Positions 20,315 to 31,339 of a DNA stretch of 64,000 bases are shown in pieces; the stretch's first letter is position 1, and each line of letters begins with the position of its first letter. Below the pieces are notes generated by a model. The model saw only the letters and a program-made list of their open reading frames with translations. It did no database searches and had not been told where the DNA came from. The stretch covers positions 1 through 64,000 of the forward strand of contig AJFK01000845.1 in NCBI GenBank assembly GCA_000467715.1. The letters run 5' to 3'. The position numbers and the translations under genes are program-made. The DNA is from Hysterium pulicare CBS 123377 (lineage: Eukaryota; Ascomycota; Dothideomycetes; Hysteriales; Hysteriaceae).

Positions 20315-23300
20315 ATGTCTACCGATTTAGACAAAGAGAATATCGCAGATGGCTTGATTGCTGAGTCATCCTTCAGCAAAGCACCCGCATTATCGCCAAA
20401 GAAAAAGCCTGCCAAAAAAACCCGCAGCAAGAGTATTGGTCCCGGTGGCCTTGGAGAACTCGAAGCACCATTGAAAGAGAGCGCTGGAAACCGGCGAAAG
20501 GTTTGCATGGTCTCAAATGTTATGTTGTTGTGCTTTGTTCTCAAGATTCTGACAAGCTCTAGTCCGCATTCATTCCTGCCGTAAAGTCAATCCTGGCTTC
20601 CAATGACGAAGATGAGAAGAAACGACGCGAAGAGCGAAGGAAGTCTTTAGGTATACCATACGTCTGTTGTATATATGCTTACCCGCTAACCGGACTTTTT
20701 CGTAGCAAGACGACGCGTCTCGTTCGCCCCGGAAGCCACACTGCATACTTGGGATGTAGTTGAATATCTAAGAGATGCGACAACTTCTTCGGCGTCCTCT
20801 GAAGCCACTAGACGTGCATCTTCAGTATCGCAAGCATCGAACCAAGTGTCCCCCGGCTCTACCGCGCTATCACCAGCGCGAGACACTGACCCCGCTGAGC
20901 CTCCGTCAACTCCACCAGAACAAGTCGAAGATAAACCCCTTCCTAGCTCATCTCCCGGAAACCAGCGCGATCTACACCAAAAGAAGCGCCGTCGACGTAG
21001 CTCGGGCATACCACCTATGAACTTCAATAATCCAGATGATGTTTTCTCCTCCAGCCCCCACAGCGGAAGTAGCTCCGTAAGCGGCAGTGATGGAATCGAA
21101 AGTCCGTCAGACGATGACGAGGAAGATACCATAACGAGGGTTGACGCTGCTGAAACCACAAGCCGGAGTATTAGTACAGACTCAAATGACTCTTCGGATA
21201 GCAGCGCGCGACTGGACGCAGCACTTCGACAAGCAGCAGCTCATGCTGGTACCCAAGGCGGTGACGGAAATGATGATATGTCAATGGAGATTGCCGAAGA
21301 TGAAATTACAGCGGCATTCAAGCCTTGGGCAAAGAAAATGACAGGCACGCCGAAGCTGACACGACATCTTTCATCGTTTCAAGATCAGGAGAACATCAAC
21401 CCTTTTTCACCGGCGGCTAAGGCGAAAAGCTCCCCCAAGCCTTCCGCGAGATTAGTCGATATCGGAGAAGATAATGGGGACGACATGAGCATGGACATCA
21501 CTCGTGCCATGGGGGGAATTGTTCCTCCACAGATATCACAGAGTCTTGATGAGGATGACGCGACAATGGATTTGACTATGCCACTTGGAAGCATCCAGCA
21601 GCCTAGTCCGAAGGAGCAGGTTAACCGTCGGAAGAGCTTGAAGCGGCGTCGATCGTCTATGGTTGGTGCTTCCCAAGGTAGCCCAGCTAAGCGGCCAACG
21701 AGTCGTAGGAGCAGTGTTCGGCGACGTCGTTCATCTGCCGAAGACTCATCATTTGGTGATGAAACGATGGACCTCACAGTAGCGATCGGAGGTATACAAG
21801 GTAACGATGCCCAAACCTACCCGGAACATCATGACACTGGTGACCTTTCTGGTGATGATACAATGGATTTTACCATGGTTGTTGGGGGAATCAAGGGTAT
21901 CCAAGCAGCGAAAGATCAGGCACTGAAGAATGATGAAGATGAGGACGAAGAATTGTCCATGGAATTTACTAATGTCATTGGGGGAATCAAAGGCCTTCGC
22001 AATCACGCTACTCCTGTGAAAGCTGCCACTCCTGTCAAGACACAAACAACGCCGAGGAAGTCGCCAGGACGACCAAGGATATCGGACATGCAAGCATCAA
22101 AGGCAGCTCTTTCACCAAAGAAAGCAACGCAAGCAACCCCTCAGAAGTCTCCTGGGCGACCTCGCAAGAGCCTTGCTCCTCCCACACCAGAGAGTCGTGC
22201 CACCCCTCAGAAGCAAATGGGAGAACCTGAGCCTTCTCCATTCATAACTCGACCGGTACTAAGTCCATCGAAGAACGGTGTCTCAATATCCACTCCGCAA
22301 AACAAAACTCAAATCAATGAGCCCAGGGAAATCCCTGATGACCCAATCACTGCACCCATTCTTAATCGGCGCCGATCCTCCCTGGGTTCTGTACAGTTCA
22401 GTCCAATACCTGCGACTCGCGAAGAAGAGCCTTTAAAGAATACGGCAATTCTCTCGAATTCAATCAAACTTCTATCTACGCCCAGGAAGCAGACTTTGGC
22501 ATCCCCTGTTAAAAGGGGAGCTACACCGAAGAATTTGCCCATCCCCAAGAAGACCCCTACACCTAAAAAGGCTTCAACGCCAACACCGAATAAGAGTGCT
22601 AGCCCCAAGAAGCGTGTTGCCTTCGGAGTTGAGTCTCCAGTGAAGAAGGCAGATGCTGTTCATGATGAACAGGGTGCGACAGAAGAAGAGGAAGAAGTCG
22701 AGCGTATCTCCCTTCAAGAATTCCTCGACATGACCAACATTCGTTTCATGGATCTGACCACCACTAAACGACGCTACACAGCAGCACCTCTTTCTTTCCT
22801 CGACAAGGACCTTGCAGAAAAGGAAGATACTTTAGAGAGCTATGTTGTTGCAGCGGCTTGTACCGTGCCCGAATATGAGATGTACCAGCACGCATGCCAT
22901 GAGCTCAAACGCTACATCTCGGGTGGTCGAGACCACATTCGTCACATCGAAGCAGCTGTCTATGAAGACAACCCGACGTTATTCAGCGAGTATCTTTCAG
23001 CCCCCCTAGACCAACGCAACGTTATGGAAATTCAATTCAAGAACCTTAAGACTTTCGCTCGACTTGAGAGTAAGATGGCTTGGTACGAATGGCGCAGCAA
23101 GCTACTTGGTGACCTGATGCCCGCCCTTTTAAAAACCAAGGAAGACCTCATTCAAGATGAGGCTGTGTTCCAGAGGCAGGAAGAACTGCTTGATGCGGTT
23201 TTGCCTTCTCTGACGGAGCAGCACGAGCGACTAGAAGTGGAGTGCAAACAGCTTCAACAACGACATGATGAGCTGAATAGCTGTGATCGCGAAGAGCTAG

Positions 23301-24230
23301 AGGCAGCACGTGAGCAAATTGTTGCTGCCGATGCAGAAATTGAGGAAAAAAGGCGTCTCATAGTCTCTCTCCAAGAAGAGCTGAAGGAGAAGGAAGCACA
23401 TGTCGAAGCAGTCAAGGACCGCAAGATCGAATGTGCAGAAGAGATAAAAGCCGCTGAGCGCGTCCGTGAGGAGTGTCGTGGATGGTCAGCAAGTGAAGTC
23501 AATGCTCTCAAAGGTACTTTCCCTTCCTAGTTTCGTTCAACTCTCCAATCTGATTTCATGGATAGTCAAAGTCACAGCTCTAGAGCATGCACACCAGTGG
23601 AGCATATCCTCCGCCTCATCTTCAATGATAACAATGACCCATCTTAATGACCTGGAACTGTACTTTCAGCCTTCGGCATTCAACACCGGGGCCAACATAG
23701 CAAATGCCTCTATCTCTCTCACTTACATTGGAGACACGGTAACCCCGCATCCTCGACCCTTGACCACGAGCAAGCGGTTCTTCCTTCAACTCATCCGTGC
23801 CCATCTGCATTGCATTCCACAACACCAAACCCGCATCGCAGACCTCCTAGCCCTCATCAAGAATAGCTGGGCAGCGGCCCTTTCAGTAGCCGAAGGCGTC
23901 CGCTGGCTCAATATGTCCTATCTGACGGAAGAATGCATCCTCTCCGACGAGCGCATGGCCATCAGCTCAGCCATGCTTCTCCCCTCTCTCCAAACCAAAG
24001 TCAGAGTTACCTTTGATATTGGAGTCAGTCTTGGTATTGAGGGCGTTGAGACGCAGGTTAACCCGAGAGCTGAGGTTGTGTATGGGGAGAAGTATAAGGA
24101 AGATAAGATGGGCGAGTTCCTGAAACAATTTATTGGCGAGACGATTAGAGTCGAGGGGGAAATGGGCATTTGGGCGGATGCTGTGGGCGATTTGGCCGGG
24201 AGGTTGACGGCGAGGGGTCGGAAAGGCTAG
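20315..24230 (+). CDS. spc7: Kinetochore scaffold Spc7/Spc105 (KNL1 orthologue)
   Basis: Four exons (20315-20500, 20563-20650, 20706-23513, 23566-24230) give 1248 residues. An RVSF motif at about 95-98 is the PP1-docking site typical of KNL1. A series of MELT-like phospho-docking repeats follows near 352 (MDIT), 379 (MDLT), 446 (MDLT), 478 (MDFT) and 510 (MEFT), most followed by a GGI tripeptide; these bind Bub3-Bub1 after Mps1 phosphorylation. TPxK- and SPGRPR-rich segments lie next. The Spc7 domain begins near ISLQEFLDMTNIRFMDL, then a long coiled coil (EQHERLEVECKQLQQRHDEL onwards), and the last exon encodes the RWD-like region that contacts the Mis12 complex. The protein links microtubule attachment to the spindle checkpoint. 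The gene is divergent from kmt6. All junctions keep frame and use GT/AG ends. Confidence 0.93.
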
Positions 24231-24974
24231 GTAGCTGAGCGTGGAGCTTTGTTTTTGGTTTGAGTGTTTAGTCTGGAGTTGTTCATGATGTTAATGATGG
24301 AGGTGTAAATGAGATTGATTTTGGATTCTGGGGGTTTGCGGCTTTCAATTGGCGTTTAATTGATTTTCCAGTTGTTGATTGGATGAATACCCTCTTTTTG
24401 TCTACCCCTTGAAGATCTAGCTTTGCCCTAGATCATGACGGTCTAATCTGTGCTCAATGTGAAGGACATTGGGTTCCGGACCGTATCACTATGCGGCACA
24501 GGTAACAGCAAATGCCGAATCATGAATACTTATTTCTAACACCTAATTCTTGAGGAAATAAAAGTTCACTAAAAGTAGAGGTTATATTGCAGACTTTGTA
24601 ATCTTACTTCAATAGACCGTGTATCTAGAGACTAGCGAATTTGACATGGTAGGACCTGGTCCTATATGGTCTCATCAAACGTGGACTCGTTGGCAATTAT
24701 CAAGTAAGCAATGTTCTGGTAAAGCGTATCTACTTCGTTTTGACACATCAAAGTGGATACAACATTGTGTTGAAATAAGGAACTTTCGATAACCGGGTGT
24801 TTATAGTAATCATTCATCCTTATATTCTCAGGGACCACCTTCATGAATAATCCTCAAGTCATACCTCGCCCATTGCTACGCAATGTGAACGCCAAAAAGA
24901 GCCTGTGTTGAGTTTTTCTAGCAACCATGAGAAACGCCACGAAATGCACCTTGCTAATCATCACTCGACGCTCA
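24231..24974. other. Convergent intergenic stretch
   Basis: About 740 bp between the spc7 and csn1 stop codons. It is AT-rich with no open frame of note; I see nothing beyond the two 3' flanks. Confidence 0.5.
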
Positions 24975-26576
24975 CTAAAACCCCATACCAGTACCCAACC
25001 GTCTCAGGCTGGCACTAATGCCATCTCCGCCCATCAAGGAACCACTCATGTGACCCTGCGATGATTCGCTCTTCGGCGCTCGGACTTCTAGCCCCGAATT
25101 CAACATGTTCAGGCGAAGTAAGCGCAATCGTAGAGTATGATCATATTTCTCTGCCATTGCCAAGGCGTCCGAGTGAACCGTATAGCGAGGGTTGCTTGGC
25201 GGAGAGATGAGTAGACGGTCAACGAGATCGATCCTTGCGTCCAAGATTTTAGTATTGATCATGAAGATCAGTTCATCTTCGATACTTAAGCCTTCGCCAG
25301 TCATTTGGAACTTCTTCGCCATTTCATCTAGCGTGACGCAGCTAAATGGTATGAAGTATTGAACAATGCTCTTACTCCTAATTCTTCCATAAATGTCCCG
25401 TAGAACAGGCGCTAGGTAAACATCGAGAAGGTAGTCGGTGCGATATGCTTCCAGTACTTCGAGACAAGCACTGTACTTTGAGCTGCAGAAGAGTGAGATG
25501 GCGCGTCGTATATGCGGTTCCAGTTCTAGGAAGTTTCGGAAGTCGCTGTTGGCTAAGACACGGTCTTGAAGTTCTGTACGGTCCATGGATGCGAGTGCAC
25601 AGAGACCACCGTATACGGCCACGTCGTTCCCTGTCAGAACTTCTTTCTGGAACTTTATCCCTGCCGCAGGCTCCGACTTCAAGAAATCTGGATGTGTCTG
25701 TAGGAACTGGGTCGCCGCGTCGCGGTATGACTGAGTACACATGTGTGTCAGACCAGAACAGGCTGAGATTATAGGATCAATTTTGGTCTTTTCTTCCGGT
25801 TTCAGTTGTTGTGCATCGACTTTCACAAGGTGTGATTGAGCGCTCATCCAGCTCTTCTGGGCTATGCTGACGAAGACCAGTCGTAGCGTCATATCTGCGA
25901 GGTGTTTGGCGGAGGTACAGTGTTCGCGCATGCGGAAGTAGGATTTGAAGGCGTTGGGTAAGTCGCCACAGACGCAGTAGAAGTGGCCGAGATCTTCGTT
26001 GCCCATCTAGATCAATATGTCAGCCATGATTAATCCCATTACTCCATACCAGACAGAAGTGTAGTACTGACCCGTATGCTCTCCTTGATCAAATTGTTCT
26101 TGTATGCCTTCAATTCGTGCTCCAGCCTCTCCTGCTCATGCTTCACTTCCCGATTCTTTTGTTCCACCCAACCCAAATCTGGTACACCCATAGGGTCATC
26201 TGGCAGAACATCGTGCAGGTATTCGGTCAGCTTCAGGTAGGCGGATGTGTCTTTGCCCTGCTTGGCCTCGGTGACGGCCAAGCGGAGAGCGTCGATAGAG
26301 AGGTAAGTTGAAGTTTGGCCGATGAGGGCGAGACGGTCAATTCGCGTCCGGCCTACACGATGATTAGTGCTCCAGGTCACTAACTCTGGATTTTGAGGCA
26401 ATGTGCACCTTCATAATTGGCAATGTACGATTCGAGATCGAATTTTGGCGGATCTGAGATGGGTCAGCAAGCAAAATCAATGGAGTGGATGGAGAAGCGA
26501 GCCGACCTTTCAGAACGACGAGCCCCTCCCTCTTCCGGGCCATAAACAATGGCGATTGTTCTATGTTGTTTGCCAT
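24975..26576 (-). CDS. csn1: COP9 signalosome subunit 1 (CSN1)
   Basis: Four exons on the minus strand (26576-26507, 26453-26409, 26352-26072, 26006-24975) give 475 residues. Introns are 53, 56 and 65 nt. The N-terminus carries the CSN1 signature PPKFDLESYIANYEGRTRID, split by two junctions. A TPR-like/Rpn7 helical region follows, with EDLGHFYCVCGDLPNAFKSY at its centre. The PCI domain lies about 300-420 and includes IVQYFIPFSCVTLDEMAKKF. CSN1 is a scaffold subunit of the complex that removes Nedd8 from cullin ligases; in fungi the complex controls development and secondary metabolism. Rpn7 of the proteasome lid is the nearest paralogue, but the YIANYxGRTRIDRL motif favours CSN1. The ATG at 26576 is the only one in frame before the motif. 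Its promoter is shared with the Zn2Cys6 gene. Confidence 0.93.
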
Positions 26577-27023
26577 GTTGGGGAGGAGTGGTTGTAAGTT
26601 GGTGAGCTTCGCGGGAGCTTTCGAGCTTGATATCGAAATGGCACGTGCGCGGGTGCCTGCGCGGGGCACTGCTCCTTATACCTAGCCGTAGGTAGTGAAT
26701 ACGGAGCAGGAAACCCGCTACGCAACATGAGCTCAAATGGGGACTAGCGCCAGTTTCGTTCTCAACCTCACCGCCGGTATCCGCGGCATCATGCCTGCGC
26801 TCTGCATGTTTGGCACCGCCACAAAGCAAAGTTCGACCCTTTTACATCCTCTACCCTTACAGGAATCGAGGCTCGTGCAAGCTGAACAAACGGCTCAGCC
26901 TCAGTGATGCGAATATACTCTGATGCATGTAACAGGACGCAAATGATATAAAACTCGAATTTTGACAAAGTTTATAAACGCGTTTTCCATGTTTCAGTAA
27001 GGCAGCTTGGGTGCTCATCTAAG
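26577..27023. promoter_or_regulatory. Bidirectional promoter region csn1 / Zn2Cys6 gene
   Basis: Only 447 bp separate the divergent start codons, so both promoters must lie here unless one overlaps the other gene. I see no clear TATA element. No open frame in the interval looks coding. Confidence 0.5.
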
Positions 27024-28931
27024 ATGGTATACTGCGGGAAGCCTAGCAAAAGCTGTGATGCTTGTCGCACCAAGCGGACCAAGGTGAGCAATACAGATCA
27101 ACCTCCAGTTCCTCCATATAGCGTGGAGATCTAACCAATCCTGATGCCAGTGTGATCGAGCCGTTCCATCATGCAGCCAATGCATACGAGTCGGCAGAGA
27201 CTGTCCAGGCTACCGGGATGAACAAGCACTTATGTTTCGGGACGAGAGCGGTAGAGTGGCAGATCGAGTAGAAGCCAGGAAAAAGGATCGGATCCATAGC
27301 GCTTCTCCGCTGGATGTAGCTGCATTGGCAAAATCTAGGCGCACATCACCCGAAAGCCCGGGTGCCCTCATCTTGGCATCTAGGCAGATGATGAACCGTA
27401 GTCCCGTCCGGACGATTGAAGATGAGGCCATCAATTTCTTCTTCTATCACTATGTCTTACAGGATCACGTGTTTACCAAAGGCCTTTTCGACTTTTTGCC
27501 GAACATGTACCAGCAAGCACTGGATGCCAAAGAGCCGTTGGGAGAAATCGTCACAGCAAGTGGAATGGCAGGATTGGCTAACCTCAGGAGATCTTCTGAT
27601 CTTGAAGCTGCTGCTCGATCAAAACAAACAGCTGTGCTCCGATCCGTCAACTTATCGCTGCAAAATCCTGGAAAGGCAATTTCGGATTCTACCATGATGG
27701 CTGTTCTCCTTTTAGGCCTTTTTGAAGTAAGTGTCCAAATATTCCATATTGCGGATTAGGACAAGAACTCAGCATCCACTGGAGGTTTATCCACCCCATC
27801 GTGTTCTATATCAAAGTACCGCCCGGGTAGTTTTTGGGCCCTGTAGCGGGCCCTAAACCCATCCTCCAGCCTCAATCTTAGATCAACCACATCTGATTAC
27901 CTATTTTCGATCCATTTCCCTTGCAAACAAAGAATATTCCAATAATATTTTGCTCTCTGTCTTGAGATGCTAACGAGCCAGTAGACGATCACATGCTCTT
28001 CTCCACAGTCTATGAATGCATGGGCCAATCATGTCAAAGGAGCCATAGTATTGACTCAGATGCGTGGGAAAGCTCAGTTTGAGAATGAAACAGGGCGTCG
28101 CATATTCCTTCATCTACGGAACCAAACTGTAAATATCTTTGTCTATCTTACTGCCATGCCTTGGGACTAATTGTCTAGTTAATACATTGCCTGCAAAGGC
28201 GCGAACCTATTCCGAATGTCATCAAAGATTGGCTTGAACCTTCATCTGTTCAACCTAACCTCTTTGGGCTCCTAGACAGAGTTTGTGATATGCGCCATAT
28301 TTATAAAGTCAGAGGCATGTTGGATGCAAACATGCTTGAGGAGGCTATACGTCTCGATGCCGATTTGGAACAATGGGCATTGGCATGTGTTGAACCAGGA
28401 TTTCGATACCAAGTCGTGTCGGATCCCCATGCTTGTCCGACCTACAAATATCGCCATCGTTATGAGTCTGTGTGGCTTGCAACAACGTGGAATATCTACA
28501 GAGTCGCCCGCATTTTTATAATTGAGATCATCGTCCTGTGCTACAAGCAACACAGCCAGATAAAGCACGATTCCGGACCGGTATTAGAACGATGTAAGGC
28601 CGTTACGAAACAGATGTGTGATGACATTTGTGCCAGTACCCCCTTCTATATCGATGGCAGTGAAACCTTTGCCCGCTCTGGATTGGCCAACAAAGCCGCT
28701 GGGGGCTTCTCCTTACTATGGCCACTATATATGGCCGCACATGCATACTACCGCTCACCACAACGCATCACTTGGGTCATCAAACAGTATGACAAGATCT
28801 ATAATCTGTATGGCATTCGTCAAGCACAAGCCCTAGCCAACATACTGCGGGCGGACCGAGACATTACAATTTTCGACCGGGACGCATCGGTACCACTGGA
28901 CAACGAAGAAGAGGGCGCAGAAGATTGGTAG
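27024..28931 (+). CDS. Zn2Cys6 transcription factor
   Basis: Four exons (27024-27083, 27151-27726, 27985-28128, 28179-28931) give 510 residues. The binuclear zinc cluster is at the N-terminus: C11, C14, C21, C28, C31, C38 with CX2CX6CX6CX2CX6C spacing, and the first intron splits it right after CRTKRTK, a common fungal position. The rest is an all-helical fungal transcription-factor domain (for example EDEAINFFFYHYVLQD, SPQSMNAWANHVKGA, YESVWLATTWNIYRVARI). It would bind CGG-type half-sites in the nucleus; the target pathway cannot be told from the sequence or the neighbours. The second intron is unusually long at 258 nt. Exon 3 could not be seen as an open reading frame of its own; it is inferred from in-frame joining and family-like sequence. 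The protein is shorter than many relatives but looks complete. Confidence 0.85.
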
Positions 28932-29362
28932 TTACTTGAATTATCTAATTGAAGTGACTCGGGTAAATTTATTTATACTAATACATTTCTAAGAACTTAA
29001 TCATACGTTCATCGCTGTGCATCTGAAAATTGGCAGCTTAGCTGACAGTACTGTCGGCAGCACCCATTATGATTAGATTTGTAGCTGTGTGCAGAGCACA
29101 ACAATATAGTGAAACGAAGGCGATCATATACGAAGGGTTAACAGACATCGGCCATTCACGTTTTCTGCGCAGTTCATGAGAGCGCTTGAAAGCACCAAAC
29201 TGTTGAATCAAAGAGCTCGGGCGTCGAGGCAGAAAGAGGTCAATACGATTTCGAGAAAGATCAGATATTCTAAGCGAAGAACCGAAATAATATTACACCG
29301 AGAAGTGGACGCTCTTTAGATATTTGGAAGCCACTCGCAATCAAAAGCCTTCGTCTTCCTCA
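28932..29362. other. Convergent intergenic stretch
   Basis: About 430 bp between two converging genes. It holds their 3' flanks and nothing else I can name. Confidence 0.5.
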
Positions 29363-30268
29363 TCACAATTGTGCTCCTCGATATTGCTCGGCGACGAGAC
29401 GCTCGCCTTGCATCTGCCGGTAACCCTCCATCGCGACCTCTCTATCTTTTATCTGCTCATTCTTGGGCAACGACAGTCCAACACCGGTATACATGATCAC
29501 CACGATGACCTCCATAAGCGTCGCCATCAAGGCCCTCACTAGCACGCTTCCTCCGAAAATCTTGAAGGCTCCTTTGTTCACGAATACATCCAATATTCCA
29601 TAAAGGAATCGGACTCCAAGGAAAGGTAGCGCGAGGATTACTACGATAACGACTCTTTTCTCGCCCCGTAAGATGTGGCTAAAACCCAGGGAGGTCAGGA
29701 AGGTGAGCAGGATGAGATTGAGATAAACCATCAAGAAGATGATGATACCGATTTTCATATGTGACATCCCGGAAGATCGATTGGATGGGTTCGAGGAGGT
29801 TAGATCAGTTCCACCAATGACCGAAAGGCCAGCACCAACGACGGCGGGTATATGCAAGAGCTGGATCGCAAGACCGCGCTTCGTCGACGCATCACCGATG
29901 CCTAGTGTGAGATACTTGCCGTACTTTCCAAAGCACGGAAAGAGTCTGTAATTATGTTGTCGCTGGTTCTGAATCGCAGATAGATCGATGGCCCGCTTCA
30001 ACAGAAATAGACTCGACATGAGCAACGGCGACAACCCGACCGAGCTCAAAATCGCAGACCATTCTGCATAGCTTGTATTATCTAGGTGCTTTTCGGCAAG
30101 GATACCAAGAACGGAGCTCGCGATTCGAGTTGCGGCGAGGACGGCAAGGAAGATCCAGCCGACTTGTTTGTGGAAGCGATGGTTGATGACGATGTATTGG
30201 GTTAAGAGGCAGATGGGGATGTATACGACTAATTGGGCAATAGAGAGGGTTTCGGATGCTGAGACCAT
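29363..30268 (-). CDS. Seven-TM membrane protein, DUF7702-like
   Basis: Single exon of 301 residues. Seven hydrophobic segments are visible, starting with LSIAQLVVYIPICLLTQYIV and VGWIFLAVLAATRIASSVLG, then pairs around LLHIPAVVGAGLSVIGG, IGIIIFLMVYLNLILLTFL, VVIVVILALPFLGVRFLYG and LMATLMEVIVVIMYTGVGL, with a short cytosolic tail rich in charged residues. The N-terminal pattern and the ARxxG/R residues between TM2 and TM3 resemble the fungal DUF7702 family, whose members are integral membrane proteins of unknown role related in shape to RTA1-like proteins. The start is the ATG at 30268; the frame extends nine codons further upstream only through a GTG. No intron is needed. Confidence 0.8.
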   Translation of the reverse strand: MVSASETLSIAQLVVYIPICLLTQYIVINHRFHKQVGWIFLAVLAATRIASSVLGILAEKHLDNTSYAEWSAILSSVGLSPLLMSSLFLLKRAIDLSAIQNQRQHNYRLFPCFGKYGKYLTLGIGDASTKRGLAIQLLHIPAVVGAGLSVIGGTDLTSSNPSNRSSGMSHMKIGIIIFLMVYLNLILLTFLTSLGFSHILRGEKRVVIVVILALPFLGVRFLYGILDVFVNKGAFKIFGGSVLVRALMATLMEVIVVIMYTGVGLSLPKNEQIKDREVAMEGYRQMQGERLVAEQYRGAQL

Positions 30269-31339
30269 GGTAGTGGAGATGGTTGCGCTGCACACAGTGG
30301 CAGAGAGGTTGTGTAGCTGTTCGGGCTTTGGGAGAGGACTTGGAGGGATTTGAATGCTTCAGGAACGGATTGATGGTTGGAAAGCTAAAGAAACACAGTA
30401 CTGTAGAAATATTTATATCTTGGAAAGATGGGCAGGGCAGAGTAAATATAGTCCAAAACAATCAGGGTTCTATGACAATCTGCGTCCGTAATCGCGTGCT
30501 CCAATGCCACAGCCACTGTTAGTGGATGGATATCGTTGAATACCATTTTAAATAGAGCATTTGTTTCGTTCGTAACCCAGGAAGACCTTACGCCGGACGC
30601 AAAATAGTCCCTTTCGAGTTAGTTCGGCGACCACTCGTAGCTGAATGCTAAGCCTCGCTGCATCAGACTTGGGGAGATGCAGGGTCGGCCTACCGGGGAA
30701 ATGAACATCAACGCCCAGGGGAAGGACGTTAGGCTACTCAATCTGACTTATGATGAAGTGTTCGGCTCTGTGCTTGGGGCCTAACGAGGTGTATACCGCA
30801 TGTAGCATCACTGACTTTTTAGCGCGCCACCCTTAAGCCTATCGAGGGAAAAATTCGACACAGACTGAGCGCACTAAGTGTTGGTGGAAGGTCATGTAGA
30901 GCGTTTTATAGATCGTCTCTCTACAATTGAAACTGTCTTCTCAGAATTTTTAAGAGCTCGTGTGGTGGTGGAAATATTCCTAATAGACAGAGTCGGGTTC
31001 CGAAGCATAAAGGCGCACCATACAAGCGAGTTAACAAACGGTTAGCGTTTTGCCCAAATGATCAGGTCAACGCACGTGGACACGGAGACATATTTCTTGG
31101 CGAGGCTTAGCATCAACCCTATCGGGATATCCTCGGAGTCGCTACGACGCGTTTAATCTGAATCCCGACGCGTCGGACCTCTCACCGAACATTGACGACA
31201 ATAATCAAGCCACTCCTTGTTTATTGGCTATTCCTATTCAATTCGCATGCAATTCCTCCCTTCTTTGCCTTTTGCTGTCAACATTTTCAAAGCCAGACCT
31301 TGGATACATTCACCTACTGGATAGCTCTATGTGAGCGCC
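30269..31339. other. Divergent intergenic stretch
   Basis: About 1.07 kb between the DUF7702-like gene and the Pif1 gene. I find no coding frame, repeat or RNA gene; it likely holds both promoters. Confidence 0.5.

Noticed and set aside
20686-21159. 157-codon minus-strand frame inside spc7
   Set aside because: Shadow of the spc7 coding exon; Ser-rich only because the sense strand is acidic and Ser-rich.
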